Position numbers and translations under genes: made by a program. A stretch of DNA of 64,000 bases. It comes from Sodiomyces alkalinus F11. Lineage: Eukaryota; Ascomycota; Sordariomycetes; Glomerellales; Plectosphaerellaceae. This document shows positions 46,285-57,199 of the stretch, piece by piece; within the stretch, counting starts at the first letter, position 1, and the number at the start of each line of letters is the position of its first letter. Below the pieces are notes generated by a model. It ran no database searches. It had not been told where the DNA came from and saw only the letters and a program-made list of their open reading frames with translations. The stretch spans positions 2,039,691 through 2,103,690 of the forward strand of contig NW_021167082.1 of NCBI RefSeq assembly GCF_003711515.1, read 5' to 3'.

Positions 46285-46304
46285 CTGATTAGGGTAACGT
46301 AAGT
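46285..46304 (+). repeat. Left terminal inverted repeat of the C48-peptidase element
   Basis: CTGATTAGGGTAACGTAAGT. Its inverted partner is at 48602-48621 with one G/A difference, which is the kind RIP makes. Confidence 0.75.
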
Positions 46305-46599
46305 TAAACTAGAAAGATACCTTAAACGTAGAATAAGTAATTATAAAAGAGGATAATAATTATATATTAATCCCTCGATAGGGATATCCCGAGCCTATCC
46401 TTAATATATATATAGGCAGCGGATCTAGCGGCCTTAAAAGGGGGGGTTATATAACCGTCTACCGAACCACTCTAACGCCGTATCTGCGCGGTTATAATAC
46501 GGCCCTAATTATCTTAATTACGCCCTCGTAGCATAGATAACTCCTAAAAATAAGCAGATATAAGTAAATAAACTAAGTAAAGAGCTATCGTATACTCTT

Positions 46600-48590
46600 A
46601 TTCCTCTAATTACCCTATCCTCCGCGTATACCTGATTAGGGATCCTTTTAGTTTTAGTTCCTCCGTATATACTATTCCCTTACTATCTTCACCGACTATT
46701 TCCTCGAGATATCTCTTATCTAATCCTTTATATATACCTTTACTTACGCTTTTATAAGGTTCTTCCTCCGACTATATAGTTAGGCTTATTAGCCTTCTTA
46801 GCCTTTTAATTAGCGGTAGCCTTATCTGCCTTTTATTTAATCCCCGCGTTATAACGAAGCTATCCTTCCTAAGGTATAGCCCGAGGCGGCGGCAGATATA
46901 GCACGCTATTAGCCACTATGTTATAAAGGCCTACTCGGTATAGGTTATTAAAGGACTTAACCTATTCTTCCTTAGTGTATAGGCTTAGTCTAATAGGACT
47001 AACGCGCTTAGCTAGAGGCCGTATATCTACGAGTCTATAGTAAAGCAGGTAATAAGATATCTCCGTGCCCTTAGCCTAATACTTCGCCTCCTCTTCCTAT
47101 TTATCTTAGATATCGTAACTCCTCTTCTTTAAAACGGTAGAGGGTTTAGACGCCTTTAGAGTCTTTGGCGTCTTAGGTATCTTCGGTATCTTTAGGGGCG
47201 GCATTTTCTTAATAGCCGGCGGCGTCTACTTCACGGCTTTCTTACCCTTAGGTGTCTAGAGCTTAAGACCACTAAGACCTGCGTTATCGATATCACTACT
47301 ATTATCGGATAATACTAGGGGGTCCTAGAAACTCTGGTCGGACGTGTTAATAAGGTTTATAATCTCGGGATTAGGAGAACTAGTAAGGTTAATAGACTTT
47401 TCCTTAACTTTAGGCGTCTTAGGAGTCTTAGGACCCTTAGACGGGTTAACCGGTATCTATTTCTTAGTCTTATTAATAGGCTAGAATCCGGTTATTTTAG
47501 GGGCTTTAGGAGGCGGCGTCGCGGGCTTTATAGCTAATTCTATATAGTAACCGAAGCCGAAGAGTTTACTAATATAAATCACCTAGCCTTCTTTAATATA
47601 CCGAGTATATTCCCCTATATTATTCATATAATAGCGACCTCAAATAAACCTATAAATCTTAGAGCTTTAAGGGAATAGGTATCCCTCTTAGACTAAAGCT
47701 TTAATCTATTCTATAATAAAAGGACTATATAAGTAACCGTCTAGCTATATAGGGCTAAGGAAAATATAGAACTTTTTAGCTATACTATTAACGGCTTTTT
47801 TAGGAGCTTTAATAGAAATTATCTATTATATCGTAAGATAGGCGACTTCGAGGAGGTATTATTCACCTTTACCGTTAGACTATATACTATCGTACCTATA
47901 TATAATCTAAGTCTCTTAGTCGATGATTAGACTAAGGAAATAATTACTATCGATATAGTAGATTATAGGGATAAAGCGGCTAGTTTTAGTATATTACCAC
48001 GCCTTATCGGAGAGAGTTATAAACTCCGCCTTACCCTTAGTATCTATTCTCTAGCACGGAATCTTATTTAGGAATATCGTAGGCCTTAAATCCCCTTACC
48101 TACGGCTAACCACCGCACTTATTACTTCTTCTATAATACTCTTCTCTTACCACCTATCGGCCTTAATATCTTTACATAGCCGGTAGGTTAATATTAAGAT
48201 AGAACGGACCTTAAGATATCCTTCGCTATATAAGATTATTAGAGACGATTATAATACGGTAAGCCTTATAGCCTCTACATTTAACCCGTCATTCTTATTC
48301 TTATCCAGGAGTCCCTAAACTATCTACTAACCGTCCTTCGAGATAGCTCTAAACCTAGTATAAGGGGTATTATTATCTACGGCCTTAAAGAGGCAGTATA
48401 GTAAACCACTTACTAGGAACGCCTACCTACTTTTCTTAGGATTATACTCCTTATAGGGCTTAATACTCGACTCGATAACGGTCTATCCCTTAGGCTAAAT
48501 ACCCTTATTTAGGTCTAAGCCCCTAAAGGCGGTGGCCTAGTAGTCTATAGAGTTATTAGCGGTTATAGCGTCGATATTCGTAGGATTTAG
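46600..48590 (-). pseudogene. RIP-inactivated C48 (Ulp1/SENP-like) cysteine peptidase gene
   Basis: A single minus-strand frame of roughly 650 codons whose stops are almost all TAG/TAA at likely Gln or Trp codons. The peptidase core lies at 47700-48020: RFIPIIYYIDSNYFLSLIID, then IIYRYDSI, then LDGYLYSPFIIE. Against the C48 pattern, the His position is codon 47942-47940 (TAT, from CAT), the Asp is 47891-47889 (GAT, intact), the oxyanion Gln is 47747-47745 (TAG, from CAG) and the Cys is 47729-47727 (TAT, from TGT). Spacings are His to Asp 17, Asp to Cys 54 and Gln to Cys 6. Yeast Ulp1 has 17, 49 and 6 (His514, Asp531, Gln574, Cys580). The C-terminal half is Lys/Pro-rich (TPPAIKKMPPLKIPKIPKTP) and unlike known transposases. 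Confidence 0.72.
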
Positions 48591-48601
48591 TATCTGCGGT
48601 T

Positions 48602-48621
48602 ACTTACGTTACCCTAATTAG
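48602..48621 (-). repeat. Right terminal inverted repeat of the C48-peptidase element
   Basis: Reads ACTTACGTTACCCTAATTAG on the plus strand, the reverse complement of 46285-46304 with one mismatch. Its outer end also forms the palindrome CCCTAATTAGGG (48612-48623). Confidence 0.75.
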
Positions 48622-49269
48622 GGTCTTTAGTAATAATTCCTTACGAAAAAAAGAGAAAAAGGGAAAAAAGGATGTTCGGAGGGGGGGGGGGAAACGGGGA
48701 GATTAAAATAGCGGAAAAGGGGTAAAATATAATAGGGAAGAATAGGTAAGCCTAAGTCTATAAGGAAATATCGAAGGGGGGAGATTAGGATTAAGGCCGA
48801 GGAGGGTTTTATTTATCCTCTAAGACCTCTTCTAAAGGCTCTTCCCTTTAAGTAGGAGTCCTTAACTTATAACTATAGCTTAAACGGTCTTTTAGTCGTT
48901 AAAGAAGGTTATTTCCTAAGTCGTGATAAAGATAGCCTTTATAAAATCGGAAAGATGGCGCTAAATTAGGAAATCGACGTTAGAAACGCTTACTATAATT
49001 AGCTAGTAAATATCTGATAAGGCCCTTCGTTCATTATTAGGTAGTGGGCGGAGTCGTGATTCTATAATAAAGGAAAATAAAAAGAGGTAGCTATAAATAG
49101 CTATAAAGGCAGGTCGAATAGTCGTGATTACTTTATTAGAGACGCCTCCCTTAACTTATAAAAGCTATAAACCGCTTAGTTAACGTCTCTGCTTATCTGT
49201 CTCTTAAATATAAAAGATATAGGATCCCCGGCTCTTTATTCCTCTTCTTCTAAGTAATATTACCACTTC
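48622..49269. other. Non-coding repeat DNA between elements
   Basis: About 0.65 kb with an A-rich tract and a G run (48680-48692). It has RIP-like composition and no coding relic that I can read. Confidence 0.4.
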
Positions 49270-50570
49270 TATAGTTATCTTTACCAATAGCACTATCACT
49301 ATAATAATATCCTAACTTCTCGAACGTATACTATAGCTTCTAAGTATATAATTAGGGTATTAAACGAAGCGGAACCGTATAAACGTAAGAAGGCCGTTAG
49401 TAGATAGGAGTCCGTTAAGCCTATTCCGTGGTTCTAGTCTAAGACGCGTCTAATAAAGGGCACTCGTAATAAGTATAACGTTTAGGTAACGCCTATAGAT
49501 ATAACTATAAGTTTTACTTTCTTATTTCTCGTGGTTACCTTAATCAGGGCGTGCTAACTTCGGTGCTAAGGTTAATACTTATATCGGTTAGTTTAAGGTG
49601 GCTAGTAAAGGCGGCGTTTCGTATATCGAGCTTAACCTTCTATCTTCGGTTATCGATTCAGATACCCGGCTTACCGTTACGAACCGGTTTTAGGATACTT
49701 TATTAAATATTATTAACTAGGATATAGAATAGGCTCTATTTAGGGAAATACGTGACTTCTTTAAAACGCCTTTATTCCGCCGTCGTATCTTTATAGCTAA
49801 GGATCTCGCGGGCCCCTAAAGAGAGTATATTTTAAAGATCGTGATAAAGTCTTACGCCGCCAGGGCACTTATCGTATAGGTATATAGCGTAGTTAATAAG
49901 GTACCCTGCTAGTGCTACGAAGAACGCTAGATAGCTATAATAGATCGGGTTAATAATAAGATCACGTACTTATTCTATAAGTACGTCTCCCTACTATAGA
50001 ATCTATACTTCCCCGACTACGCTAACTATCTTTTCTATAAGTCTACTTACACGTTCCGAGATAAGGGCTTCCGTAAGGAGTTCTAGTAGGCTAAGTATAA
50101 GATTAGCTAGCCCGATAGTAATTACCCCGGCTTTAAACACTATAATCCCCTCCCTAAGGATAACTTAATATTACCGTAGTCTTTCTATAACGATAAATAA
50201 TACCCGATTTACTCCCCTTAAACTAGCGTTTTCCTAGTTAATATAACTGCTATAGGCTATAAGGTTACTCGCTAAATACGCTAGGCCTATAGCGGTAAGA
50301 CCTCTAAGGCTTACGATAGCTTACTTAGTCTTATCCTAATACTCTTAGCTCGGTATAGGAAAGAGGTGGATAGGTATTATAATATTATCCGTAAGGCTAA
50401 GGAGGTGCCTAACTAGGAGGAAATAGTTATCTACTAGACTATTCTGCTTTCTAAAAGGGCTTAGGTCTAGCGCCGGGTCTCTAAGAAGTACGGGCCTAAG
50501 GAAGGTGACTATAAAAGCGACCCTAACCTAGAAACTAAGTTATTTACTTAATAGGGTGCTTTATAATTAG
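49270..50570 (+). pseudogene. Unidentified RIP-degraded coding relic
   Basis: Two plus-strand segments look like exons of one gene. About 49320-49550 reads RTYTIASKYIIRVLNEAEPY and, after one stop, ESVKPIPWF. About 49565-50550 reads ASKGGVSYIELNLLSSVIDS, EYILKIVIKSYAARALIV, YFPDYANYLFYKSTYTFRDK and SLLSLILILLARYRKEVDRY. Several Tyr residues sit where Cys would fit (TGT to TAT), notably in PDYANYLFY, which recalls Cys-rich DUF3716-like fungal proteins, though this is weak. No retroelement motif. It might be a captured host gene or part of an unrecognised transposon. Confidence 0.35.
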
Positions 50571-51991
50571 GGGAATAGGTAATAAGAATAGGTACACGGT
50601 TTATAGGGTGGCTTATAAGAAAGGGAATTAGATAGTTAATTATCTAAATAATATAACTTTAATAGATAAACGGGATTTCTATAAAGTAATATTCCCTAAT
50701 ACTTAGGGCATTACTCTTTTCGCGAGAACTTTATAATAGGTCTAATTAGGGGAATAGATAGTAAGGTTAGGGGAAATAAAGTATAAAAAGAGGTCTTCTT
50801 CGTGGCTTATTTTCTTCTCTTTTTCCTTCTCTTTATAATAATCCGTTTTCTACTCTACACGAGTAGACTCCACGGGCCTATCTACCGATAAAGCCCTTAT
50901 AAGAAGAATAAGATTTATAGGTAGCGGCCGGTAGTCGCTTAATTAGGCTAATAAAACTAGGGAATCCCCGGGTTTTCCGGTTTTTATTATTATTACCGCC
51001 GTCGTTGTCGTGATATTACATTTTTCTTTATTAGGGGTTTTTCTGGCAGGGCTCTTAACGCCGTTAACTTAGTGTCTTAAACTTACTCTTCTAGTGATAG
51101 GTATAGTGTTAGTCTTTTCTTTCCGGATAAGGACCTACGTATAGTAGGCTTAAGGGTAGTATATATATGTATGGTTAGGGGAATAGGGGTGTAATATTAG
51201 TTATAGGGAGAGCGATTAGTAATAGAGATTAGGAAAAGGGGCTTTAAGTAGTAGGAAGGGGGTGGCTCTTATACTTCTAAAATCGGCCTTTAAGATTAAC
51301 GTAATAACCTAATAAGTTACTAGTACTAGGGTTAGTAAAGGAGGGATTTACAGTTTATAGCGTATAGCTTCTAACGGTATTTCTCTCGATTATATTATAC
51401 CCTTAATAACCGTCCCTATACTAGTTATTAGCGACTATAACTCCCTTCCGCAGAATAGGCAGCTTATATTAAACTAGGTATAATTTAGCTTAGGTCCGAT
51501 AAATTATACGGTGATCAGGGGAATAGAAGTCAAGAATTCAAGATTATAATAAAAGAAACCTATACTTATTATAGAAAAGAGAGTATATAGTGGTATATCT
51601 CTATAACGTCTATGCAGTTAGCCTTACTTATAAATATAATAAACGATAAATATAGGAAAAAGTCTTCTAATCGGGGAAATAAGTCTAGATAGGTTTATAG
51701 TGCTTCTAATCAGGGCAATAAAGGTAAAAGTTTAAAAAAGAAACGGACTAGGGTGGTGGTTAGGAAAATTATTTATAGGTTTACGCCCTTTATACTAGCG
51801 TATATCGCGACTCTGGGTGGATAAGAGACTTAGCTCTATTTACCCTTAGCCCTAAGACTACACGCTAGCCTCCTAGCGAGTATAGGCTTTAAAAATAAAG
51901 GAAATTAGAGAAAATAATAATAAGGAATAAAATACAGCTCGCTAGTATAATCCTCGTACTTACTCGGGTTAACATCTAGGCGCTATAGAAT

Positions 51992-52261
51992 CTACACCTC
52001 GACGGTACTAGACTTGCTCACCTTTTTTAACTCTTCTTCTTGCTTCTTATAATACTCCCCTAATAACTCTCTTAGTCTTTCAGAGCGGCGGAAAATATCG
52101 TTAATAGTATAATCAGGGGAACTAACGTTATCCTCGGCCTTCGTATCTTCCTTAGGGTCCTCGCTAGGTAAAAAGGGTGCTTCGGTAACTTCTTCGGTAA
52201 CAGGCGCTCTTCGGGCAGGGTATATAATCTTAAGCTCTTCGGTACAGTCCCGTTCAAGCAT
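51992..52261 (-). pseudogene. Surviving open segment of gypsy pol C-terminus
   Basis: An 89-codon frame without stops. It reads LKIIYPARRAPVTEEVTEAP and INDIFRRSERLRELLGEYYK, matching the tail that follows integrase in many fungal gypsy elements. It has few Gln or Trp codons, which explains why RIP left it open. Not an independent gene. Confidence 0.7.
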
Positions 52262-52299
52262 AGTCTGGTCCTTAGGCTCCTAGTGTCTATCGTCGTTTT

Positions 52300-53700
52300 T
52301 AATAAACTTCTTTAGGCGGTTAGCGGCAAAAGTACTCCCTTTCAGTTCTTCCTAGTAAGAGTCTTAAGGATAAAGGACGTATTATCGTGATTAGCCTTCT
52401 GGATACGATATAGGCCGTTCTAGCGGTAATCGAGCTTAGCCTTACGGCTTATATCGATAGCTTTCTTAGTATCGTGAACCAGTATAATATCCTTAACTTA
52501 TAGCCTTTACTTATAGAGTACCCGGGCACGGCTAGCGTTAATATAGGCTATCCGTCGCCCTTATTATTTAGTAATTATAGTAATAGTAGCTTATCGGTTA
52601 GTATTAAGCTAGGTAAAAGCCCTTAACCGAAGTATTATCTTATCCTTAGGAGTTTTAACGCGGCCTTAGTCCAGTACTCTCTAGGTTAGGCAGGTCGTCT
52701 TAATCGAGGTAATAGCCTTATAGCCGTGTAGAAGGAAGAAAGGGGTGCGGCTAGTAGAAGCTTTTACCGTTATACGGTTAGCGAAAAAGATTATCGGGAG
52801 GATCTCGTAAAGGGCTCTAAGGTAAAGCTTCGACTAGATAGATAGAGCGTGGGTAATAGCCTTATACCTAACCTCGTTAAGGCTATTAGCACGGGGGTAG
52901 TAGGCCGAGGCGAGCTTTCGAGTAATCCTATAACGACGGTTTAGCTCGATTATATAACCCTTATTCTCTAGACCTCTATCTATACGGAGGATTATATAAA
53001 GCCTATACCTATAGATTATATCTTTCTATAAGAATAAGGTAATAGCCTTAGACGTGTTCTTCTTTAGCAGTCAGGCCTTAACCTAACCTATAAATATATA
53101 GCGGGCCTTTATAAGATACTATCCTTAGAGATATTAAATATCCCGGCAGACCTAGGTAAAAAGAAGGGCGGTTTTAGGCAGGCTTATTACGATTAGGGGG
53201 TCCTCCTAAGAACGGCTACGGCGGGCCTAATATTTAGAACAGGACTCGATAAACCTCTAAACACTCTTATAGATACTATCCTAGAAGTAGTTAGCGGCGA
53301 GGCGATAGTAGGTGCCTTACCTTCCTTAGTATCCGGATTTATCGTGGGCTCTTCTAATCAGGTTAACCTAGGTATCCTTATCGTTAATCTAGCGTTTAGG
53401 GGTCGAATCGGCTTTAGTTACTCGGGTCTATAGTAGTCTATCCTTAAGGAATACACGGGTAGCTCTATCTATAACTCTACGGGCTTCCTTAGGATCTATT
53501 CCTTTAGGCTCGCGAAAGGCCGTTAAGAAGGTGGCTACTTATCGGGAAAACTAACTCTAGGTAAGGTCCTTATCGAGGATATTACTAGCTAAGGCAGGGT
53601 CGTCGAACTACTTCTCGGCTTCCGTGAGGAAGATTCTATTATCCACGAAGTCGTCCAGGTCTCCTTTAGTATCGTCGTTAGCCTAATTAGAGGGTATTCC
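52300..53700 (-). pseudogene. Gypsy integrase remnant
   Basis: The minus-strand text near 53290-53370 reads NLIRRAHDKSGY then TYYRLAANYF, equivalent to the HHCC zinc-binding N-terminus of gypsy integrases. The frame continues toward the C-terminal tail with numerous TAG/TAA stops. Confidence 0.65.
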
Positions 53701-54489
53701 GGGTATCCGCGAGAGTCTATCGGCTATAGTATTCTTAGATCCTTTAATATACTTAACGTCGAAGTTGAAAAGCCGGATCTAGGCGAGCTATCGGGTGATT
53801 AGGGTATTAGGGAGGTTAGTAGCAGATCCTTGTAACTAGGATAAAAGGGCTTAGGTATTAGTTTCGAGGATAAAGTAAACCCTATAAAGGTAGTTACGTA
53901 GACGCCGAAGGGTCTTTAGGACTCTCCTTAGCTCTAGCTTACTAGTATTATAAATCCTCTCTACGGGAGACTAACGGCCGCTTTCGTATTATACTATAGC
54001 TCTTTTATCCTTAACGTACTATCCGAGGATTCTACTCTATCTATCCGTGCTAGCGTTAACGATAACGTAGATAACTCCCACGCCTTCGCCGTACTAGATA
54101 GTAATCAGGACAGGGGCAGAGGTAAGGGCTTTCTTAAGGCGTTTATAGCGTGTTATTAGGGCTCCTCCTACTTAAAGGTAATATTCTTCCGTAGTAGGTC
54201 GGTTAGGGGTCTAGCGATAATAGCGAACTTATATATCCAGACTCGGTAAAAGGTAACGAGACCGAGAAATAAACGAACGTTAGAGACCGTACTACACCTT
54301 TCCTACTCTCGGACCTTTATAATCTTCGCCTACTTAGGGGAATAACTATTAGTACCGTAGATATAGCCTATAATAGTAGCTACTTTCTAACACCACTAGC
54401 TTTTAATACCTACGATAATACCTCTAGCTAGCTCCACGTTAAGAAGCACTTTATCGATATTAGCGATATACTCGGCTATAAAACGGCGA

Positions 54490-54950
54490 ATTCCTAGTCT
54501 AATCAGGGTATCCTCATAGGTAGTTATCGGTCCTTTTACTATAATATCGTTAATAAAGGGTCTATAGCACTAGGGAATAAGGTCGTAAAGGATACGGGTT
54601 ATAATACGTATAAACTAAGCCACTAAATTAGTAGCCCCCTAAGGAAGGGTATATATCCTAAAGAGTCTAATAATAGTCGTAAAGGTAGTTAAATCTCGAG
54701 ACTCCTTATTAAGGGTAACCTAATTATAGCCGGAGAAAAGGTCTAAGAGGGATATAAGCTTATATATAGCGAAATCCTCGGAGAACTTATCGGCTCTAGG
54801 CGGTATAAAGGTATCTCAAAGGGTTACTACGTTAATCTTAGTAGCCGAGTTAATAAGCCGTATATTACCGTCCTTCTTCTTAACTAGGAACCAGGGGTTA
54901 CGATAGGCTACGTGGCTCTCTTCGATTATACCCTTCTTAAGGCGGTCTTT
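54490..54950 (-). pseudogene. Gypsy reverse transcriptase remnant
   Basis: NPWFLVKKKDGNIRLINSAT at about 54880-54910 is followed by KINVVTL, RADKFSEDFAIYKLISLLDL, FSGYN-VTLNKESRDLTTFT and the active-site text PFINDIIVKGP (54531-54560). The FIDD box reads FIND, an Asp-to-Asn change by G to A. This is a textbook gypsy RT killed by transitions. Confidence 0.85.
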
Positions 54951-56282
54951 TATTATCTGCACGACTATAGACTCTAAAGCCTTAGGGATAGGGATCCCTT
55001 TCGCCTACCACACCTTATAAGGAACCGCTCGAATCTTCTATAAAGGGGCTACCCGTTCGTTAAGGCGGCCGCACTTAGTCTAATCCCACGTAATAGCTAC
55101 TTCGCGGTTTAGGAGGACCTTCGTCAGGAGCTCCTTTTCCTTAGAGCTTAAGTGGTCGATAGTCTTTAGGATAGCGTCGAGTCTTTCGGGTATAAGGCGT
55201 AAATAGGGTGTGATTTTAGAAAACTTCGGTGTGATTAGGCTAACGAACCGCTCGTCTTCTAGCTTCTAATCTTCCTCTTTAATTTCTACGAGGATATTCT
55301 TCTTCTAGTAGGGGTCTTTATTAAGGACACTTCTATTAGACGGGACGTTATTAAGAGGGTAAACCTTAAGAGCCTTTAGCTTCTATATAGTAAAGACGCC
55401 TTCGGGATTAGGGGGATAGTATACTTCTTTAATAAGATCCTAGGACTTCCTCCTTTTCGGCTACTATAGCCTCCTCTTCGTAACTGCGGCTATACTAGTA
55501 ATACTATCCTCCTCTTCCTTTACAGCCTCGAGCGCTCTTATCTAGGAATTATCCTATATCGTCCGGTCCTTTCGAAAATATAAGACTAAGAGGCTATTAG
55601 GGTAATCAGGCTAATAGTGGTATGGAAAAGTCGAAAAAGATAAGTGGTTAGTATAAATTAGTTATTATTATATAGTCGTAGTTATTATATAGGGAGTCTC
55701 CACGACACACCTCTTATATCCTTAGCCCTAATTTTGTGGTATCGCCCTTAAGGCTATATAAATTCTCTTCGTTAGGGGCTTTACCTCCTCTATAAATAGG
55801 AAGGCTACTAAAGTAGCAGCGTCCTTATTATCTAAATAAAAGAAAATATCGTCGTCGCTCTTCTTCTTCTTCTTCTCCTCCTTCTTTTCCCTCGCCTCCT
55901 CCTTCTCTTTCGCCCCTTAGTCGGGCGAACCGCTAGTCCTATCGTTACTCGATATTAAGATAACGGCCCCGGACGAACTATAAGGGACGCTATCCTCCCC
56001 CTATTATCCGATACTCTAATCGATTAAATCCTTTTCTTCTTAACGCTTCTCCTCCTCTTTAAACTTAGGCTAGCTTTATCTATAAGGGCGGTTATCGATC
56101 TATTCTTTACTAATAATAGGGATAATAATACGGGTATCCCCGTAGGCGAAGTCTATATCGATCTATCCGTCCCTATAAGTGAAAGAGGCGTGATTATTAA
56201 GTAAGAACGGCAGGCTAAGAAGTATCCTAGGCCTTATTCCCTCGATCACGATAAAATAGACCTTCTTATATTAGTCCCTGAC

Positions 56283-56561
56283 CTAGAGGTGCTCTTCTAG
56301 ATATCCTGCGTAGTTTACCCTATCCACGTTATTAATTCCCTTAATCGCGATATTACTTTTCCCTATACGGCTCCGTAATCCTAGCTTTTCCACGAGATCT
56401 AGCCGGATAGTGTTAAAGACGGCTCCTATATTAATAACTACGTAAAAACGATTCTTTATAGGGCAGGCCTTAGCTATTCGCTTAGTTAGGCTAACCCGTA
56501 TCGTTATATACTTAGCGTAAATAGTAGGAGGCTTTAGTTTATTAATCATCAGGGCGGGCAT
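56283..56561 (-). pseudogene. Gypsy aspartic protease remnant, open segment
   Basis: A 92-codon open frame. It includes FYVVINIGAVFNTIRLDLVE then KLGLRS, which aligns with the retropepsin active-site region in which Asp-Thr/Ser-Gly-Ala is expected. The window has Asn-Ile-Gly-Ala there, consistent with Asp to Asn and Thr to Ile transitions. The downstream IAIKGINNVDRV-like text fits the flap side. Not a host gene. Confidence 0.6.
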
Positions 56562-57199
56562 AATAGATAGGACACTATTAGGCGTAAGGGTAGTAGTCGT
56601 GGTATTCGTAAACTATATAGGATATTCGGCTCCTAGGGGTAAAGAGTCCGTGAAAAAGGCCTTTTTAGGGGTTAAGCGGATAACTTTATAAGGCTTTACC
56701 TAGCTGCCGATTAACCTTAGCGTCTCCTCGTAGTCCGCGAGGATAGCTTTATTAGTGGAGAGGAGGTAAACTATAGGAACCTTAACCTTTATCTCTAAAA
56801 GGTGCTTTAGGCTCTTTTCTCGGACCTTCTATATAATAGCCTCCTAGTTAAATAAATTAAGGGTATCCTTCTAAGCCGAGACTTATAAGATAGGCCGGGT
56901 AGTAGTCGGGGTAGTAGTGGGTCTAGATATAAGGGCTATCGAATCAGGGGTTAGACCATCGTCTATATCGGTATCGTTAACTATCTCTATAACTCTCTAG
57001 GAGCTTTCCGGAGTTAATAGGGTCTATTGAACGGCCTGATTAGGGGAACTAGCTACTTTCGGTATAGGTTTACTAACTCTACCGCTCCTAGTAGTACGAA
57101 AAGGGTCCTAGGGTTCGGTTGAGGTGGGTCGCGATATAGACGCAGTATATACTCTAGTAGTAATAAAATTAATAGATCTCGTGACCTTAGTAACCCTTA

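Larger units (their letters stand above)
46285..48621 (-). mobile_element. 2.3-kb inverted-repeat element carrying a Ulp1-like peptidase gene
   Basis: Bounded by a 20-bp inverted repeat (19 of 20 identical) whose inner side begins directly with one minus-strand coding relic that fills the element. It lies between the Tad-like LINE and an unidentified relic. No transposase motif was found inside, so it is either a non-autonomous DNA transposon or a family in which the rest of the protein is a transposase I do not recognise. A target-site duplication was not identified: the immediate flanks ATT and GGT do not match. RIP alteration is as strong as in its neighbours, which suggests it was repetitive in this genome. 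Confidence 0.6.
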
